Source: Planctomycetota bacterium (GTDB lineage: Bacteria; Planctomycetota; JACOTG01; JAJDCM01). Taken from it: a stretch of DNA of 64,000 bases. The translations under genes and the position numbers were made by a program. Each line of letters begins with the position of its first letter. The stretch's first letter is position 1. The DNA lies in NCBI GenBank assembly GCA_029260825.1, contig JAJDCM010000367.1, positions 1 through 64,000 of the forward strand. Direction: 5' to 3'. Shown here one piece after another: positions 53,871-63,800 of the stretch. The notes beneath the pieces were generated by a model, which had not been told where the DNA came from, did no database searches, and saw nothing but the letters and a program-made list of their open reading frames with translations.

Positions 53871-54704
53871 ATGACAATCGGATCTTTAATTAGCTTATTG
53901 TTTCTTCGACCCATGACCCTTCGGAAATTCGCGATGCCCTACCCAACTCGAGCATCTGCCGACGCTCATCTGATCGACGACCTCTTCAACCTTGCCATCA
54001 TCTCGACAAGCATTGCCTTCCTGATCGTCCTTGCCATGCTCACCTATTTCGTGATCGTGGGAATTCGACGCTCCCGGGGACACTACACCCACGGTACGTC
54101 CAAGCAGGCCTACATCTTCACCGCTCTTTTCGCCATCGTCGTCTTCATCGGACTAGACGTGAACCTCGCCTACTTCGACCAAAAAGCCTACGGCGTCGTG
54201 TTCAGCCGCGTTCCCGAGCCCAAGAACAACCTGGTCGTCCAGGTCTTCGCCAAGCAGTTCGAGTGGAACTTTCGGTACGCAGGAACGGATGAAAAATTCG
54301 GAACCGACGACGACATCATGACCGTCAACCAGCTCGTCGTTCCCACCAAAACGGACGTCATCCTGAAGATGCAGAGCCTGGACGTCGTGCACTGTCTTTT
54401 CCTGCCGTCCCTCCGGATGAAGCAGGACGTCCTACCAGGCATGACGGTTTCTCTGATCTTTCAAGCCAACCTGACCACCAAGGCCGAGAAAGAGCGAAGG
54501 AACGATCCAGAGTGGGTCTTCGAGATCGCGTGCGCCGAGTTCTGCGGCCTGAATCACAGCGATATGAAAGGGAAGTTCCTCATCCTCGAAAAAGACGAGT
54601 ACACAACCTGGGAAGAAGAGCAGTCGATCGCGGCCGCTGACTTCGTCGCACCCGAAGTCTGGGAGCACTGGATGGACGGCAACAGCGAGGAGAAAAGCGA
54701 ATGA
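53871..54704 (+). CDS. ctaC: Cytochrome c oxidase subunit II
   Basis: A 277-residue protein with two N-terminal membrane helices (FNLAIISTSIAFLIVLAMLT and IFTALFAIVVFIGLDVNLAY) and a cupredoxin domain. The CuA site is intact: CAEFCGLNHSDMKG with two Cys, Glu, His and Met, plus the upstream histidine in LDVVHCLFLP. It accepts electrons from cytochrome c and passes them to subunit I. There is no fused c-haem domain. The start is unsure: ATGs at 53871, 53913 and 53934 are in frame, none with a strong ribosome site. It overlaps the subunit I gene by 4 bases (ATGA). Confidence 0.95.
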   Translation: MTIGSLISLLFLRPMTLRKFAMPYPTRASADAHLIDDLFNLAIISTSIAFLIVLAMLTYFVIVGIRRSRGHYTHGTSKQAYIFTALFAIVVFIGLDVNLAYFDQKAYGVVFSRVPEPKNNLVVQVFAKQFEWNFRYAGTDEKFGTDDDIMTVNQLVVPTKTDVILKMQSLDVVHCLFLPSLRMKQDVLPGMTVSLIFQANLTTKAEKERRNDPEWVFEIACAEFCGLNHSDMKGKFLILEKDEYTTWEEEQSIAAADFVAPEVWEHWMDGNSEEKSE

Positions 54705-56437
54705 GTGGCGACGTCGATCCGAAACCGGGGTTCATACGGACCTATGTTTTCTCTACCGACCACAAGATGATTGCCAAGCAGTACCTATTCCTGGGCATCT
54801 TCTATTTGCTAATAGCCGGTTTGTTCGCGGTTCAAATTCGCATGCAGCTGGCCCATCCCGACGCCGAGGCTCCACTGATTGGAAAGGCGCTTTGGCCTCA
54901 AACGGACGGAAAGATGCCTCCTGAGTTTTACAATATGCTCTTTACCATGCATGGATCACTCATGGTGTTCTTCGCGATCACCCCCATCGTGATCGGAGCC
55001 TTTGGTAATTTCGTCATTCCGTTGCAGATCGGGGCCAAAGACATGGCCTTCCCAATCCTGAACATGCTGTCCTTCTGGGTGATGTTCATCGGAGGGATCG
55101 TCATGGCCGCGTCGTTCTTCGTCCCCCATGGCGCAGCCACCGCTGGCTGGACAGCTTATGCCTCTCTTTCGTCCAGCTCGGAAGTCACATCCCCCATCTT
55201 GGGTCATGGTCAAACATTCTGGCTTCTCGGAATCGCGTTTGCCGGCACATCATCCCTCATGGGAGGCATCAACTATATTGTTACCGTGCTCAACTTCCGA
55301 TGCCGCGGAATGAAACTGCTGAGAATGCCTCTTACTACTTGGGGGCTCTTTTTTACGGCAATCCTAAACGTCCTTTGGGTTCCAGTTGTGGCTGCCGCCT
55401 TGTTCATGGTCCTCGTCGATCGCCTCTTTGGAACTTCTTTCTTCATGGCGGGCCCCCTTGCATCGGTGGAGGGCGGTCAACCCCTTCTCTACCAGCACCT
55501 CTTCTGGGGATTCGGCCATCCCGAGGTCTACATTCTCATTCTTCCCGTCTGGGGACTCGTCGGGGATCTGCTCTCGGTGTTCTCGCGAAAGCCGGCGTTC
55601 GGATACAAAGCGACGGTTTACTCCATGGCCACAATCGTCATCCTCAGCCAGATCGTGTGGGGACATCACCTGTTCACATCGGGCATGAATCCACTACTTG
55701 GCCATGTTTTTGTGTTTCTCACCATCACGATCAGCGTTCCCACTTCCATCTTCTTTCTGAACTGGCTGGCAACTCTGTGGCGAGGAGCCATTCGACTGAC
55801 CGAGCCGATGCTCTATGCTCTTGGCATCGTCTTTGTGTTCTGTATCGGCGGCCTCACCGGGCTCTTCAACGCACTCCAAGCTCTGGACATCTACGTCCAC
55901 GACACCTATTTCGTTGTCGGGCACTTCCATTACACACTCGCCGCAAGCGTTCTGTTCGGGGTCTTCGCCGGGATCCACTACTGGTTCCCCAAGATGTTCG
56001 GTCGCAACATGAATGCAAGGATGGCCAAGGTTCACTTCTGTCTCACGTTTATCTTTCTCAACTGCGTGTTCTTTTCCATGATGTACGTGGGTGCGGGCGG
56101 TCACATGCGACGCATCTCCGACCCGACGACCTATACCTTCCTAAAAGACTTCCAGGTCTGGAATCGTTTCATGGGCTATTCAACTTTGGCCCTGGCTGCA
56201 GCTCAGCTTCTTTTCGCGTGGAACTTTTTTCACAGCCTATTCTTTGGCAAGAAAGCGCAACAGAATCCTTGGCAGGCGAACACTCTCGAGTGGTCTGCAC
56301 CAACACCTCCTCCTCACGGCAACTTTCTCTCTCCTCCCAAGGTCGCCCGAGGTCCGTACGAGTTCAACTCTCCCCTCTCCGGTGACCGAGACTGGCTCAT
56401 GCAAGACGACCCAGCTGCAACGGCGTCAGACTCCTGA
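54701..56437 (+). CDS. ctaD: Cytochrome c oxidase subunit I
   Basis: A 578-residue, 12-helix haem-copper oxidase subunit. H84 in FTMHGSLMVFF is a low-spin haem ligand. The block WGFGHPEVYILILP carries CuB ligand H273, E275 of the D-channel type and Y277 of the His-Tyr cross-link; HHLFTSGM holds the other CuB histidines; VGHFHYTLAAS carries the two haem ligand histidines. E275 in the GHPEVY form indicates an A-type oxidase. It reduces oxygen to water and pumps protons. The gene starts inside the end of the subunit II gene and is followed by subunit III after 9 bases. Confidence 0.97.
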   Translation: MSGDVDPKPGFIRTYVFSTDHKMIAKQYLFLGIFYLLIAGLFAVQIRMQLAHPDAEAPLIGKALWPQTDGKMPPEFYNMLFTMHGSLMVFFAITPIVIGAFGNFVIPLQIGAKDMAFPILNMLSFWVMFIGGIVMAASFFVPHGAATAGWTAYASLSSSSEVTSPILGHGQTFWLLGIAFAGTSSLMGGINYIVTVLNFRCRGMKLLRMPLTTWGLFFTAILNVLWVPVVAAALFMVLVDRLFGTSFFMAGPLASVEGGQPLLYQHLFWGFGHPEVYILILPVWGLVGDLLSVFSRKPAFGYKATVYSMATIVILSQIVWGHHLFTSGMNPLLGHVFVFLTITISVPTSIFFLNWLATLWRGAIRLTEPMLYALGIVFVFCIGGLTGLFNALQALDIYVHDTYFVVGHFHYTLAASVLFGVFAGIHYWFPKMFGRNMNARMAKVHFCLTFIFLNCVFFSMMYVGAGGHMRRISDPTTYTFLKDFQVWNRFMGYSTLALAAAQLLFAWNFFHSLFFGKKAQQNPWQANTLEWSAPTPPPHGNFLSPPKVARGPYEFNSPLSGDRDWLMQDDPAATASDS

Positions 56438-56446
56438 AAGGAAACG

Positions 56447-57040
56447 ATGGAAGCAACTTCAAGCATCGACCCCGAGCTCGAATTCACCTCCACCGGAGTC
56501 AATAGCTCCAAACTTGGAATGTGGATTTTCCTCGCTTCCGAGGTCATGTTCTTTACCGGGCTCATTGGAAGCTACATCGTCCTTCGCCTCGGAAGCGATA
56601 CCTGGCCGGATCCCTCCCAGCATCTCGCCACATCGGTCCTCGCCATCAACACCTTTGTCTTGATCTGCTCCAGCCTGTCCATGGTGCTCGGGCTTCAGGC
56701 AATCTCTCAGGGCGACCAGAAGAAGCTCACGAAGTACTTGTTGATAACTATTCTTCTGGGGACCACATTCCTCGTCATCAAGGTCGCGGACTACGTCCAC
56801 ATGATCCACAACAACTTCACGATCACAAGCAGCCTCTTTGGATCCTGCTACTACTTCCTGACCGGATTCCATGGCCTGCATGTGGCCGGGGGTATCGTTA
56901 CCCTGGTGGTCGTCCTCATCATGGCAAAGAAGGGACGATTCTCCAAAAGCCATTACGACATGGTTGAGTGCACCGGCCTTTACTGGCACTTTGTGGACCT
57001 TGTTTGGATCATCCTTTTCGCAATCCTTTGTCTGGTGTGA
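56447..57040 (+). CDS. ctaE: Cytochrome c oxidase subunit III
   Basis: A 197-residue, five-helix subunit III. Signature stretches are SKLGMWIFLASEVMFFTGLI, LTGFHGLHVAGGIVTLVVVL and VECTGLYWHFVDLVWIILFA. The short, five-helix form is usual for bacterial caa3/aa3 enzymes. GAAAGGA lies just before the ATG. It stabilises the oxidase and proton uptake. Spacing to neighbours (9 and 2 bases) shows an operon. Confidence 0.96.
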   Translation: MEATSSIDPELEFTSTGVNSSKLGMWIFLASEVMFFTGLIGSYIVLRLGSDTWPDPSQHLATSVLAINTFVLICSSLSMVLGLQAISQGDQKKLTKYLLITILLGTTFLVIKVADYVHMIHNNFTITSSLFGSCYYFLTGFHGLHVAGGIVTLVVVLIMAKKGRFSKSHYDMVECTGLYWHFVDLVWIILFAILCLV

Positions 57041-57042
57041 TC

Positions 57043-57333
57043 ATGAGCACAGCCCCTACCTCGTCGAGCTTCAGCCCACTCAAAGTGTTTGCCTGGCTCA
57101 CCATCTTGACCGTTCTTGAAATCGGACTGACCTATGTCGATCTCTCCAAACCGACTCTAGCCGCAGGACTGATTCTGTCCGCGATCGCAAAAGCAATCCT
57201 CGTGGCCCTCTACTTCATGCATATGAAGTTCGAAGGAAAATTGATCTGGGGCATGGTGGTCGCAAGCATCTTTGTTGGGGTAATCTTCCTGGTCGGACTG
57301 GTGCCCGACATAGTAGTCGGATACTGGAGGTAA
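57043..57333 (+). CDS. ctaF: Cytochrome c oxidase subunit IV (caa3-type small subunit)
   Basis: A 96-residue membrane protein with three helices: VFAWLTILTVLEIGLTYVDL, AAGLILSAIAKAILVALYFM and GMVVASIFVGVIFLVGLVPD. HMKFEGKLIWG between the last helices is the family signature. The ATG at 57043 lies 2 bases behind the subunit III stop codon. It is a structural subunit of the oxidase. The gene name follows the Bacillus convention. Confidence 0.9.
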   Translation: MSTAPTSSSFSPLKVFAWLTILTVLEIGLTYVDLSKPTLAAGLILSAIAKAILVALYFMHMKFEGKLIWGMVVASIFVGVIFLVGLVPDIVVGYWR

Positions 57334-57338
57334 CGTTC

Positions 57339-57608
57339 TTGCGAATCCCGACAGTACTCAAGCTGGTCGCCACCAGCCTACTGCTTGCCATGCTGTGGGC
57401 TGCGGTTGGGGATGCTCAGTGCTCGATGTGCAAAGAAAGCCTGGCCTCAGGCGGGAAAGGCGGACTCTTGCTCGGATTCAAGCTGAGCGTGGCCTTACTC
57501 CTTGCCGTGCCATTCACCATGGTTAGTCTTGCCATCTTGATTCTAGCTCGCTCGTGCCGCCGCCAGAAACGACGTCAACAAGAAGCTCTCCTGGCTCGGA
57601 ACCGCTAG
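57339..57608 (+). CDS. Small exported CxxC membrane protein at the end of the oxidase operon
   Basis: An 89-residue protein with a signal peptide (LKLVATSLLLAMLWAAVGDA), a CxxC motif in QCSMCKESLASGGKGG right after the cleavage site, one membrane helix (LSVALLLAVPFTMVSLAILI) and a basic tail (RSCRRQKRRQQEALLARNR). The start is a TTG, decided by GGAGG at 57326-57330, 8 bases upstream, and a 5-base gap from subunit IV. Small proteins of this type end oxidase clusters in several planctomycetes, as far as I recall. A role in copper or disulfide handling for the oxidase is inference. Confidence 0.8.
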   Translation: MRIPTVLKLVATSLLLAMLWAAVGDAQCSMCKESLASGGKGGLLLGFKLSVALLLAVPFTMVSLAILILARSCRRQKRRQQEALLARNR

Positions 57609-57645
57609 CGCGGTGAGTCGGAGCGATCAAAAATCGAGACTAAGA

Positions 57646-58065
57646 CTAAGCCCCCCTCCTTTTTTTGGCATCGAATTCCGCCACCTTCGACAAAGTCATT
57701 GCCTTCAAGAACGTGACCTGCTTCTCGCGATGGCTTACCCAAAACTCATGGGCGGGACACGCTCTTTCATCCGAGCACTCTGAAGTCCGAAGCATGCAAA
57801 TCTTGTTGACGATCGCATCGTCCAGGGCGACGCTAATATCGAAGAGAGATAGCTTCGACGGATCGCGCTTCAGCCGGATCCCACCCCCGACTCCCCTCTG
57901 ACTGACAACGATCCCTTTCAACGCGAGGCGATGCATGATCTTCGCCAGATAGGGAACAGGAAGATCGGTTTCCTCAGCAATTGTCTTGATGACAACGGGA
58001 TCACCACCGACTCCAACCAAATAGGAAAGAGCCTTGACCGCATATCCGACTGACAGCCCCAGCAT
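57646..58065 (-). CDS. Rrf2-family regulator with three-cysteine motif
   Basis: A 139-residue regulator. The winged HTH reads VGYAVKALSYLVGVGGDPVV, IAEETDLPVPYLAKIMHRLA and SQRGVGGGIRLKRD. C90, C97 and C103 (spacing Cx6Cx5C) are placed like the Fe-S ligands of IscR and NsrR, so it may sense NO, iron-sulfur status or oxygen. It converges with the oxidase operon; its targets are not visible. The ATG at 58065 starts at the usual family position. Confidence 0.92.
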   Translation of the reverse strand: MLGLSVGYAVKALSYLVGVGGDPVVIKTIAEETDLPVPYLAKIMHRLALKGIVVSQRGVGGGIRLKRDPSKLSLFDISVALDDAIVNKICMLRTSECSDERACPAHEFWVSHREKQVTFLKAMTLSKVAEFDAKKRRGA

Positions 58066-58283
58066 AGGCTACCCCTTGCGACTTCAGGGTTGAAGCCTCC
58101 CAAAGACATCCAGCGCTCCAGGATACAATCGTGTCGGTCCGCGAGAAGCTTCGCGACCATGGGTGCTGAGACTATCAGCGACGCTGGCCAAAATCCAGAC
58201 AGTTTACGTCATTGAAGCCGGTACATCGTTGCGGTCTTCAGTCGAGCACCCTGACGGATTCGCTAAGCCGATCAATCGACCAG

Positions 58284-59229
58284 CTATTCCTCCCGAAGAT
58301 ACCCCAGCTCGCTCAACCGATCCCTGACCTCTTTGGAGAGCAGCACTTGATCAGCCTTTTCCTGGTGAAACCCCGTTCGCTTCACCAGCTGAGAGAAAAA
58401 CTCGGCAGTTTCCCTCTCAGCTCTGGACAGATCCTGCAGCTCCCCCGGGTCCTTGCGTAGATCGTAGAGGTATTCGCGCCGGACATCCTCTTCACCGGTC
58501 AAATATCCAAACCCCGCCCAACGGATATACCTCCAGGAGTCGCTGCGTACCGAGGTTTCGTCGACACCTGCCGGAAGGTCTCTTCGGCTAATCGCCATCA
58601 GCCTCTCCTCGAACTCACCGGAGTGAATAAGAGGCAAGAGCGAAACACCCTCCACATTCTCAGGAATGACAATGTCGACCATTTCCAGCAGTGTCGGCAT
58701 GATATCCAGGCCCCGGACTTGCCGTCCGATCCGCTTTCCCCGAAGCGATTCGCCAGGAGGCTTGATCAACAAGGGGACACGAAGTAACTCGTCGTGCAGA
58801 GTGTCTGCGTGCCTGCCAATAGCCCCGTGCTCGTTGAACTCCTCGCCGTGATCCGACGTGAACACGATCACGGTGTCCTGATAGACGTTCTTTTCACGCA
58901 AGTAGGAAATCAACGCTCCGAAGGCTTCGTCCATTCCTCGCACTTCGGCGTCGTAGGAGCGAACGATATGAGCGAGATCTCCTGGTCCTAAGTCAATCTT
59001 TGGCTGGACGATGCCGTTGAGCCGATCTAGATACTCCACCGAAATATTCAGAGGCAATGACCAGATGGTCGTATCGGAGCGTATCGATTGAAATCAGAAT
59101 GACATTGGGTCGAAAACTGAATTGACACTCAGTCCTGGCCAGGATGATGACCCCGCCCCCGAGGAAAGCACCGAAGATCAAAATAGCAGCGACTATCTTA
59201 CTCCGACCTTCAGGTGGTTCCACCTTCAC
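58284..59229 (-). pseudogene. Sulfatase pseudogene, active-site region deleted
   Basis: The 5' part (59229 down to about 59060) encodes KIVAAILIFGAFLGGGVIIL and RPNVILISIDTLRYDHL, the start of a sulfatase with its metal-binding D. The frame then shifts, and from about 59057 another frame continues with EYLDRLNGI, SYDAEVRGMDEAFGALISYL, VIVFTSDHGEEFNEHG and HDELLRVPLLIKPPGE to a normal sulfatase C-terminus. Roughly 150-200 residues between, including the CxPSR formylglycine motif, are missing. Neither piece can be catalytic. The rest of the C-terminal frame is intact. Confidence 0.8.
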
Positions 59230-59411
59230 GGGAATTTCCTTCGCTCGTTTCCACAGGCAAGAAAACTGGCAATGTCATCATGGATCCTCCTCCGCGAACG
59301 AGGAGTCCCACAAGCCAAAACACTTTCGGATATTATCGCTCCCTCCTTCCAACGCGAATCCTCAAGAGCGGTGGCTCAAACCTGCGGATGGGAACGGTGT
59401 GATCCATATTG

Positions 59412-59813
59412 CTAGAACGGCCAGAGTTTGTACTCCGCAAGGCTTGAGTAGTCCGCAGCGTCGATGCTTGTGACAACATCGCTCTGGTCGAGAACGATGA
59501 TCCAGCCATTCGTCCCGACCTGACTGTGACCGATAGCCAGGAGGGGAAAGGGGCTGAAACCGACCGTCACGCCGACCCCCATTCCTTTCTGAATCCGCTG
59601 GGTATAGACCAGGACCTCGAAGTCTCCAGATGTGTGAAAAACGTCAACGGGGACACCGAGCTGATCGTAGATTTGCGCCTTCGTTGTCACCCCAGGGAGG
59701 ATCGCACTCGTGTCGTCCGGACGAACTCCGATGCGCGCCTGAGTGCAGCTCGTGAGCCCGAGGAGCACAAGAAAGGCGAGGGCAAAAATGAGTCGGATCG
59801 GTTGAACGTTCAT
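59412..59813 (-). CDS. Small lipoprotein, BamE/SmpA-like pattern (third of three)
   Basis: A 133-residue lipoprotein: signal LIFALAFLVLLGLTSC with the lipobox LTSC. The stretch ILPGVTTKAQIYDQLGVPVD is the helix-turn pattern seen at the start of SmpA/OmlA/BamE domains. The ATG at 59813 overlaps the upstream gene stop by 4 bases. It is probably attached to a membrane in the periplasm. It ends KLWPF, similar to YWPFGV of the first gene in the row. Confidence 0.8.
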   Translation of the reverse strand: MNVQPIRLIFALAFLVLLGLTSCTQARIGVRPDDTSAILPGVTTKAQIYDQLGVPVDVFHTSGDFEVLVYTQRIQKGMGVGVTVGFSPFPLLAIGHSQVGTNGWIIVLDQSDVVTSIDAADYSSLAEYKLWPF

Positions 59814-60247
59814 ACTTTGGGTTTCTCCGAGCTCAGCTTGTTCGATGAGGGAGCGCGGTCGGCCGTGTCCTCAAACGGTGGCCGTACGACGTCTCGTCTG
59901 CTCCTGGTCACGTACGTGACCCTTCCGTTGAGATCGCACTCGATCAAGAGTTCATCGACTTCCACCGATTCCTCCCAACCGAAAGGGAGCCAGAGAAAGT
60001 ACCGAGCAATGAACCCGGTCGTGCGGACATCCGTTGCGCTGTACTTGAAGGAACGGGTGTCTTTGATGGGAATGTCTGGAGCACCGAGCTTTCGAAGGAC
60101 CTCCCGGAAATGTGTCTTTCCGACCTCGATAAACGATGTGTCCAGGTTTCGAGCGCCGTCGTTGATCACCGTGCGAGAGAAAAAACAACCGGAGGCCGAG
60201 AAGGACAAGGCAATTGCCAGGAACATTATCAGGATTGATCGCTGCAT
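59810..60247 (-). CDS. Small lipoprotein, BamE/SmpA-like pattern (second of three)
   Basis: About 145 residues. Signal QRSILIMFLAIALSFSASGC has the lipobox SASGC. IEVGKTHFREVLRKLGAPD is the BamE-like start. GGAG lies 7 bases before the ATG at 60247, making it better than the TTG at 60259. It begins 2 bases behind the first lipoprotein gene stop and overlaps the third, so all three are co-translated. Confidence 0.8.
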   Translation of the reverse strand: MQRSILIMFLAIALSFSASGCFFSRTVINDGARNLDTSFIEVGKTHFREVLRKLGAPDIPIKDTRSFKYSATDVRTTGFIARYFLWLPFGWEESVEVDELLIECDLNGRVTYVTRSRRDVVRPPFEDTADRAPSSNKLSSEKPKV

Positions 60248-60248
60248 G

Positions 60249-60644
60249 TCAGACTCCAAATGGCCAGTAGTCCCATGTGAGCTCCTTGGAGTTCTCGCTC
60301 ACGCTCACTTGCTGGACGACTCCGTCCTTGTTCACAATAATCAGCGCCGAGTCGACTCCGACATTCGTCCTGCTGAAATTCACGATGAGGAGATTCAAGG
60401 AGTTCTTCTTCGAGTCTCCGAACGTATAGAGCAAGACCTGCCCTCCGTCCGAGGTGGGAATGATGTTGTTGGGAGGACCGCCGACCAATTTGGGTACATC
60501 GGCAATCTTCGTCTTGCCAACCACGATTCCCTCGACCCTGTCGTGAAAATCGGAAATATTTGTCCGTGATCGATTCCATGCACATCCCCCGGAGAACAAG
60601 GTCCCCAGGAAACAGGCCAACAGGACAATTTTCGTGCCGCGCAT
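60249..60644 (-). CDS. Small lipoprotein, BamE/SmpA-like pattern (first of three)
   Basis: A 131-residue lipoprotein: signal MRGTKIVLLACFLGTLFSGG with C after the GG (lipobox SGGC). IVVGKTKIADVPKLVGGPPN is the BamE-like start, followed by a beta-rich part and the ending DYWPFGV. GAGGAG precedes the ATG at 60644; a longer open frame upstream has no family sense. The three adjacent paralogue-like lipoproteins suggest an envelope-assembly or sensing role. Confidence 0.85.
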   Translation of the reverse strand: MRGTKIVLLACFLGTLFSGGCAWNRSRTNISDFHDRVEGIVVGKTKIADVPKLVGGPPNNIIPTSDGGQVLLYTFGDSKKNSLNLLIVNFSRTNVGVDSALIIVNKDGVVQQVSVSENSKELTWDYWPFGV

Positions 60645-60888
60645 ATGCTCTCCTCTTTCTCTTATATTTGTCTGAACCGAATGCCAGCTTCCGACCGCCG
60701 AGACGCTTGATCTCCTGGCCGTTACCCGAGCATCCGCCAAGCTCAGGCACCGCAAGTCTATCAATCCTCCGCTGATAGTCCGGTAATAAAGCGATTTTTG
60801 GCGATGCAGAGCCGGGGTGAAAGGACTGTCCTCCGTGAAGCTTCGTTTCTCGAATCCCGTCATCGCTCGGCAAACACATGACCCTCTG

Positions 60889-63800
60889 TCACCGGTTGCA
60901 AGCTCCATTCTGCTCGGCGAGCTTCCGGGTCTGTTGGCACAACTGCCAGCAGTCGTCATCCCTGGAGAGAAAGCGCTCGGCTTCGTCAAGAGCATCCAGG
61001 GCTTCATCGGCTCTCCCCAGATCAACAAAACCCATCGCCAAAAAGACAAGGGCACCAGGTCGAATCTCTTCGACCCCTTTTGCTTCGGAACGAACAAGAT
61101 CCTCAAGACACATCACACCGTCCAACGAGTCTCCGCACCGAATCCTCGCGGCCCCCAAATTCCGGAGATAGAGCGGAACTTCCGTATCAAGTCCAAGCGC
61201 GATGATCGAAGCATCTCTGGATCTAGACCAGGCGTCGCTCCCGGAACCGGAGTCCAAGAGGGTTCTCCAGGTGCGCCATGCAAGTCGACGCGGGTCATTT
61301 CCCTCGGCCCGAATGACCTGCTTCATGGCCCGGCGCTCGTCGTCACCCCGGAAAGAGACTCCGGATATGAATTCCAGTCGCTCTCCCACATTCATGTCAC
61401 TCGAATTCGTTTGATCGAGTCGAGCCGCCACCTCTTCCCGAAGGATTCTCTGCTGCTTCCGGACCGATTTCTCTTCCACGGAGCGCCCCTGCTCCCAAAG
61501 CCTCACCGTTCGATCTTTCGATGCCGACGCCAGAGTTGCTCCTGAAGGACTGAAGGACACCGAATTGACCCACCAGCTATGACCGAGAAGGCGGGCAACC
61601 ACCTTCATGGACTCCACGTCCCAGATCAGGATGCTTCGGTCCCTTGCACCCGAAGCTAGCCGGCTGCCATCCGGTGTAAAGCTAAGGGAGGTGACCCCGC
61701 GCGAATGGGCCTTCTCACGACGAAGTGGAACCAGCCCCATCCCCCGGATTTCCCAGATCTGGATCGATCCGCCGGTGCTCCCTCCGAACAGACGAGATCC
61801 ATCCGGCGAAAAACAAAGGGACAGGATCGAATCTTCGGCACCGAGACTCGAACTCATCGCTGACCAGCTCGAAGTCTGCCACAGCTTCACTTCCCCGTCC
61901 GTCGATGCTGAGACAAGCCATCCTTCGTCTGGAGAAAAAACGAGGTCCGTGATGCCACTCCCATTTCCTTCGAGAACTCGAAGGATGCTCATGGCATCCG
62001 GATCCCAGATCAAGATGGTTCCGTCGCTTGATCCCGACGCCAACCATCGGCCGGAAAGTGAGTAAACGACCGAATCAACCCAGCCCGTGACCTCCGCGCA
62101 CCGGGTGACGGCACCGGTGGAAAGATCTACAAAGCATACTGCGGGGGACCGGGTCCCGACGGCAAGCTGGTTTCCCCCGGGGTTAAACGCGACGTCGTGG
62201 ACATGATGCCTGGCATAGTAAGTACCGATATCGATGGCCGATTCGGCATCCCACACCTTGATGACATAGTCCCAGCCTGCGGAAGCAAGCCGCCTTCCTT
62301 CAAGATCCCAGGCGACGGCCTGAACATAGACCGGGTGCCCCCTCAGAACCTCCACGTCGGAAGAAACCGAATCGCTCCAGAACTTCACGGCTCCCTCGAA
62401 TCCACCCGAAACAAATATCTTGCCCTTCGGTGATACCGCAAGAGCTGTAATAGGTTTCTCATGACCTCGAACAATCGACTCAACTTTCTCGGTCTTCGTG
62501 TCCCACCACCTCAAACTCCGATCTTCGCCGGCCAGAAGGACCTTGTTGGGAGATGAGGGATGGGAAAGACCAAAGGCGATCCTGTCCGTATCAGAGCCAT
62601 AGTGGCTCTCGACCCGATCTTCGCGTCCAAACGTCTGAACTCCATGACTGATGGACACGATACTCTCATCGCTTCTGTCGTAGAAAGCCCTGACCTTCCC
62701 AGGAAACCGATCCAAACGTCGAACAAGCCGTCCGGTTTCCGCATTCCACTCACACACACCGGACGCGCTCGTGAGAATCCGATCGCCTCCATGATTGTAG
62801 GTCAAGCTGATGACATCGGCCCGATCAGCCGCGATCACAAGAATCTCTCGCCCCGAAACAACGTCGATGACGCGAACTTCCGGTCCGACCGCAATTGCTA
62901 GGGAATGCCTTTCCGGATGAAGCGCAATGTCAGGGACCGATCCCCTCTTCGACCGGAAGAGTTCGCCGACTTCCCCCCCGGTCTTCAGGCTCCACTTTTT
63001 GACCGACCCGTCCTCTGATCCGGAAATCAGCACTTGCTTTGAAAGAAATTTCACTGCATGCACAAGACCCTCATGCCCCTCGAAAGAATGGACCAGGGTT
63101 CGCTTTTCCGTATCCCAGACCTCGATCATGTTTCCGTAGGCGACGGCCAGAAGTTCTCCATCCGGGCCAAAGGAAAGAGATCGAATCCAGCTCCCGAACT
63201 CGAGGGTGCAATCACTCTGATCAAGCCTCCCGTAGAAGTGATGCCACTCCCAGTTCCGGAGAGAAGCCGGTGCCGCCTCGAGCTGCCGCCGTGCTTCCGG
63301 CACATCATTGATCCTTAGCGCCGCCTCCGCCGCGCTCATGCTGGCGATATAGCTCTGAAGCAGAGCCTCTTTCCGCTCGGAGGCAATTGCCCTCTTTGCC
63401 CGATTCTCCTGAACCATCAAGGCGGACGGAGTCACCACGACAAAAACAAGGATCACCAGAGACGCCGCTGCAATGAAGCGATTTCTTCTGACCCACTTCT
63501 GGAGATCAACCAGTGGCCCGATACGATGAGCAGCAACGGCTCGCCCATCAAGATGGGCTTCGAGATCTTCCGCCATGTCCAGCGCACTCGAATATCGCTT
63601 CTTGGGATCGCGCGTCATGGCCTTGCTGCAGATGGCCACGAGCTCGGGATGAGCATCGGGATTGATGCGATCGACGGCAACCGGTTCACCCCGATTGATC
63701 TTCTCCACGATGTCTTGCTGTTGCCCACCACGCTTCACATCTTCGTACGGCCTTTGATCCGCGAGAAAAGAATAGAGAATCGCACCAAGAGCATAGATAT

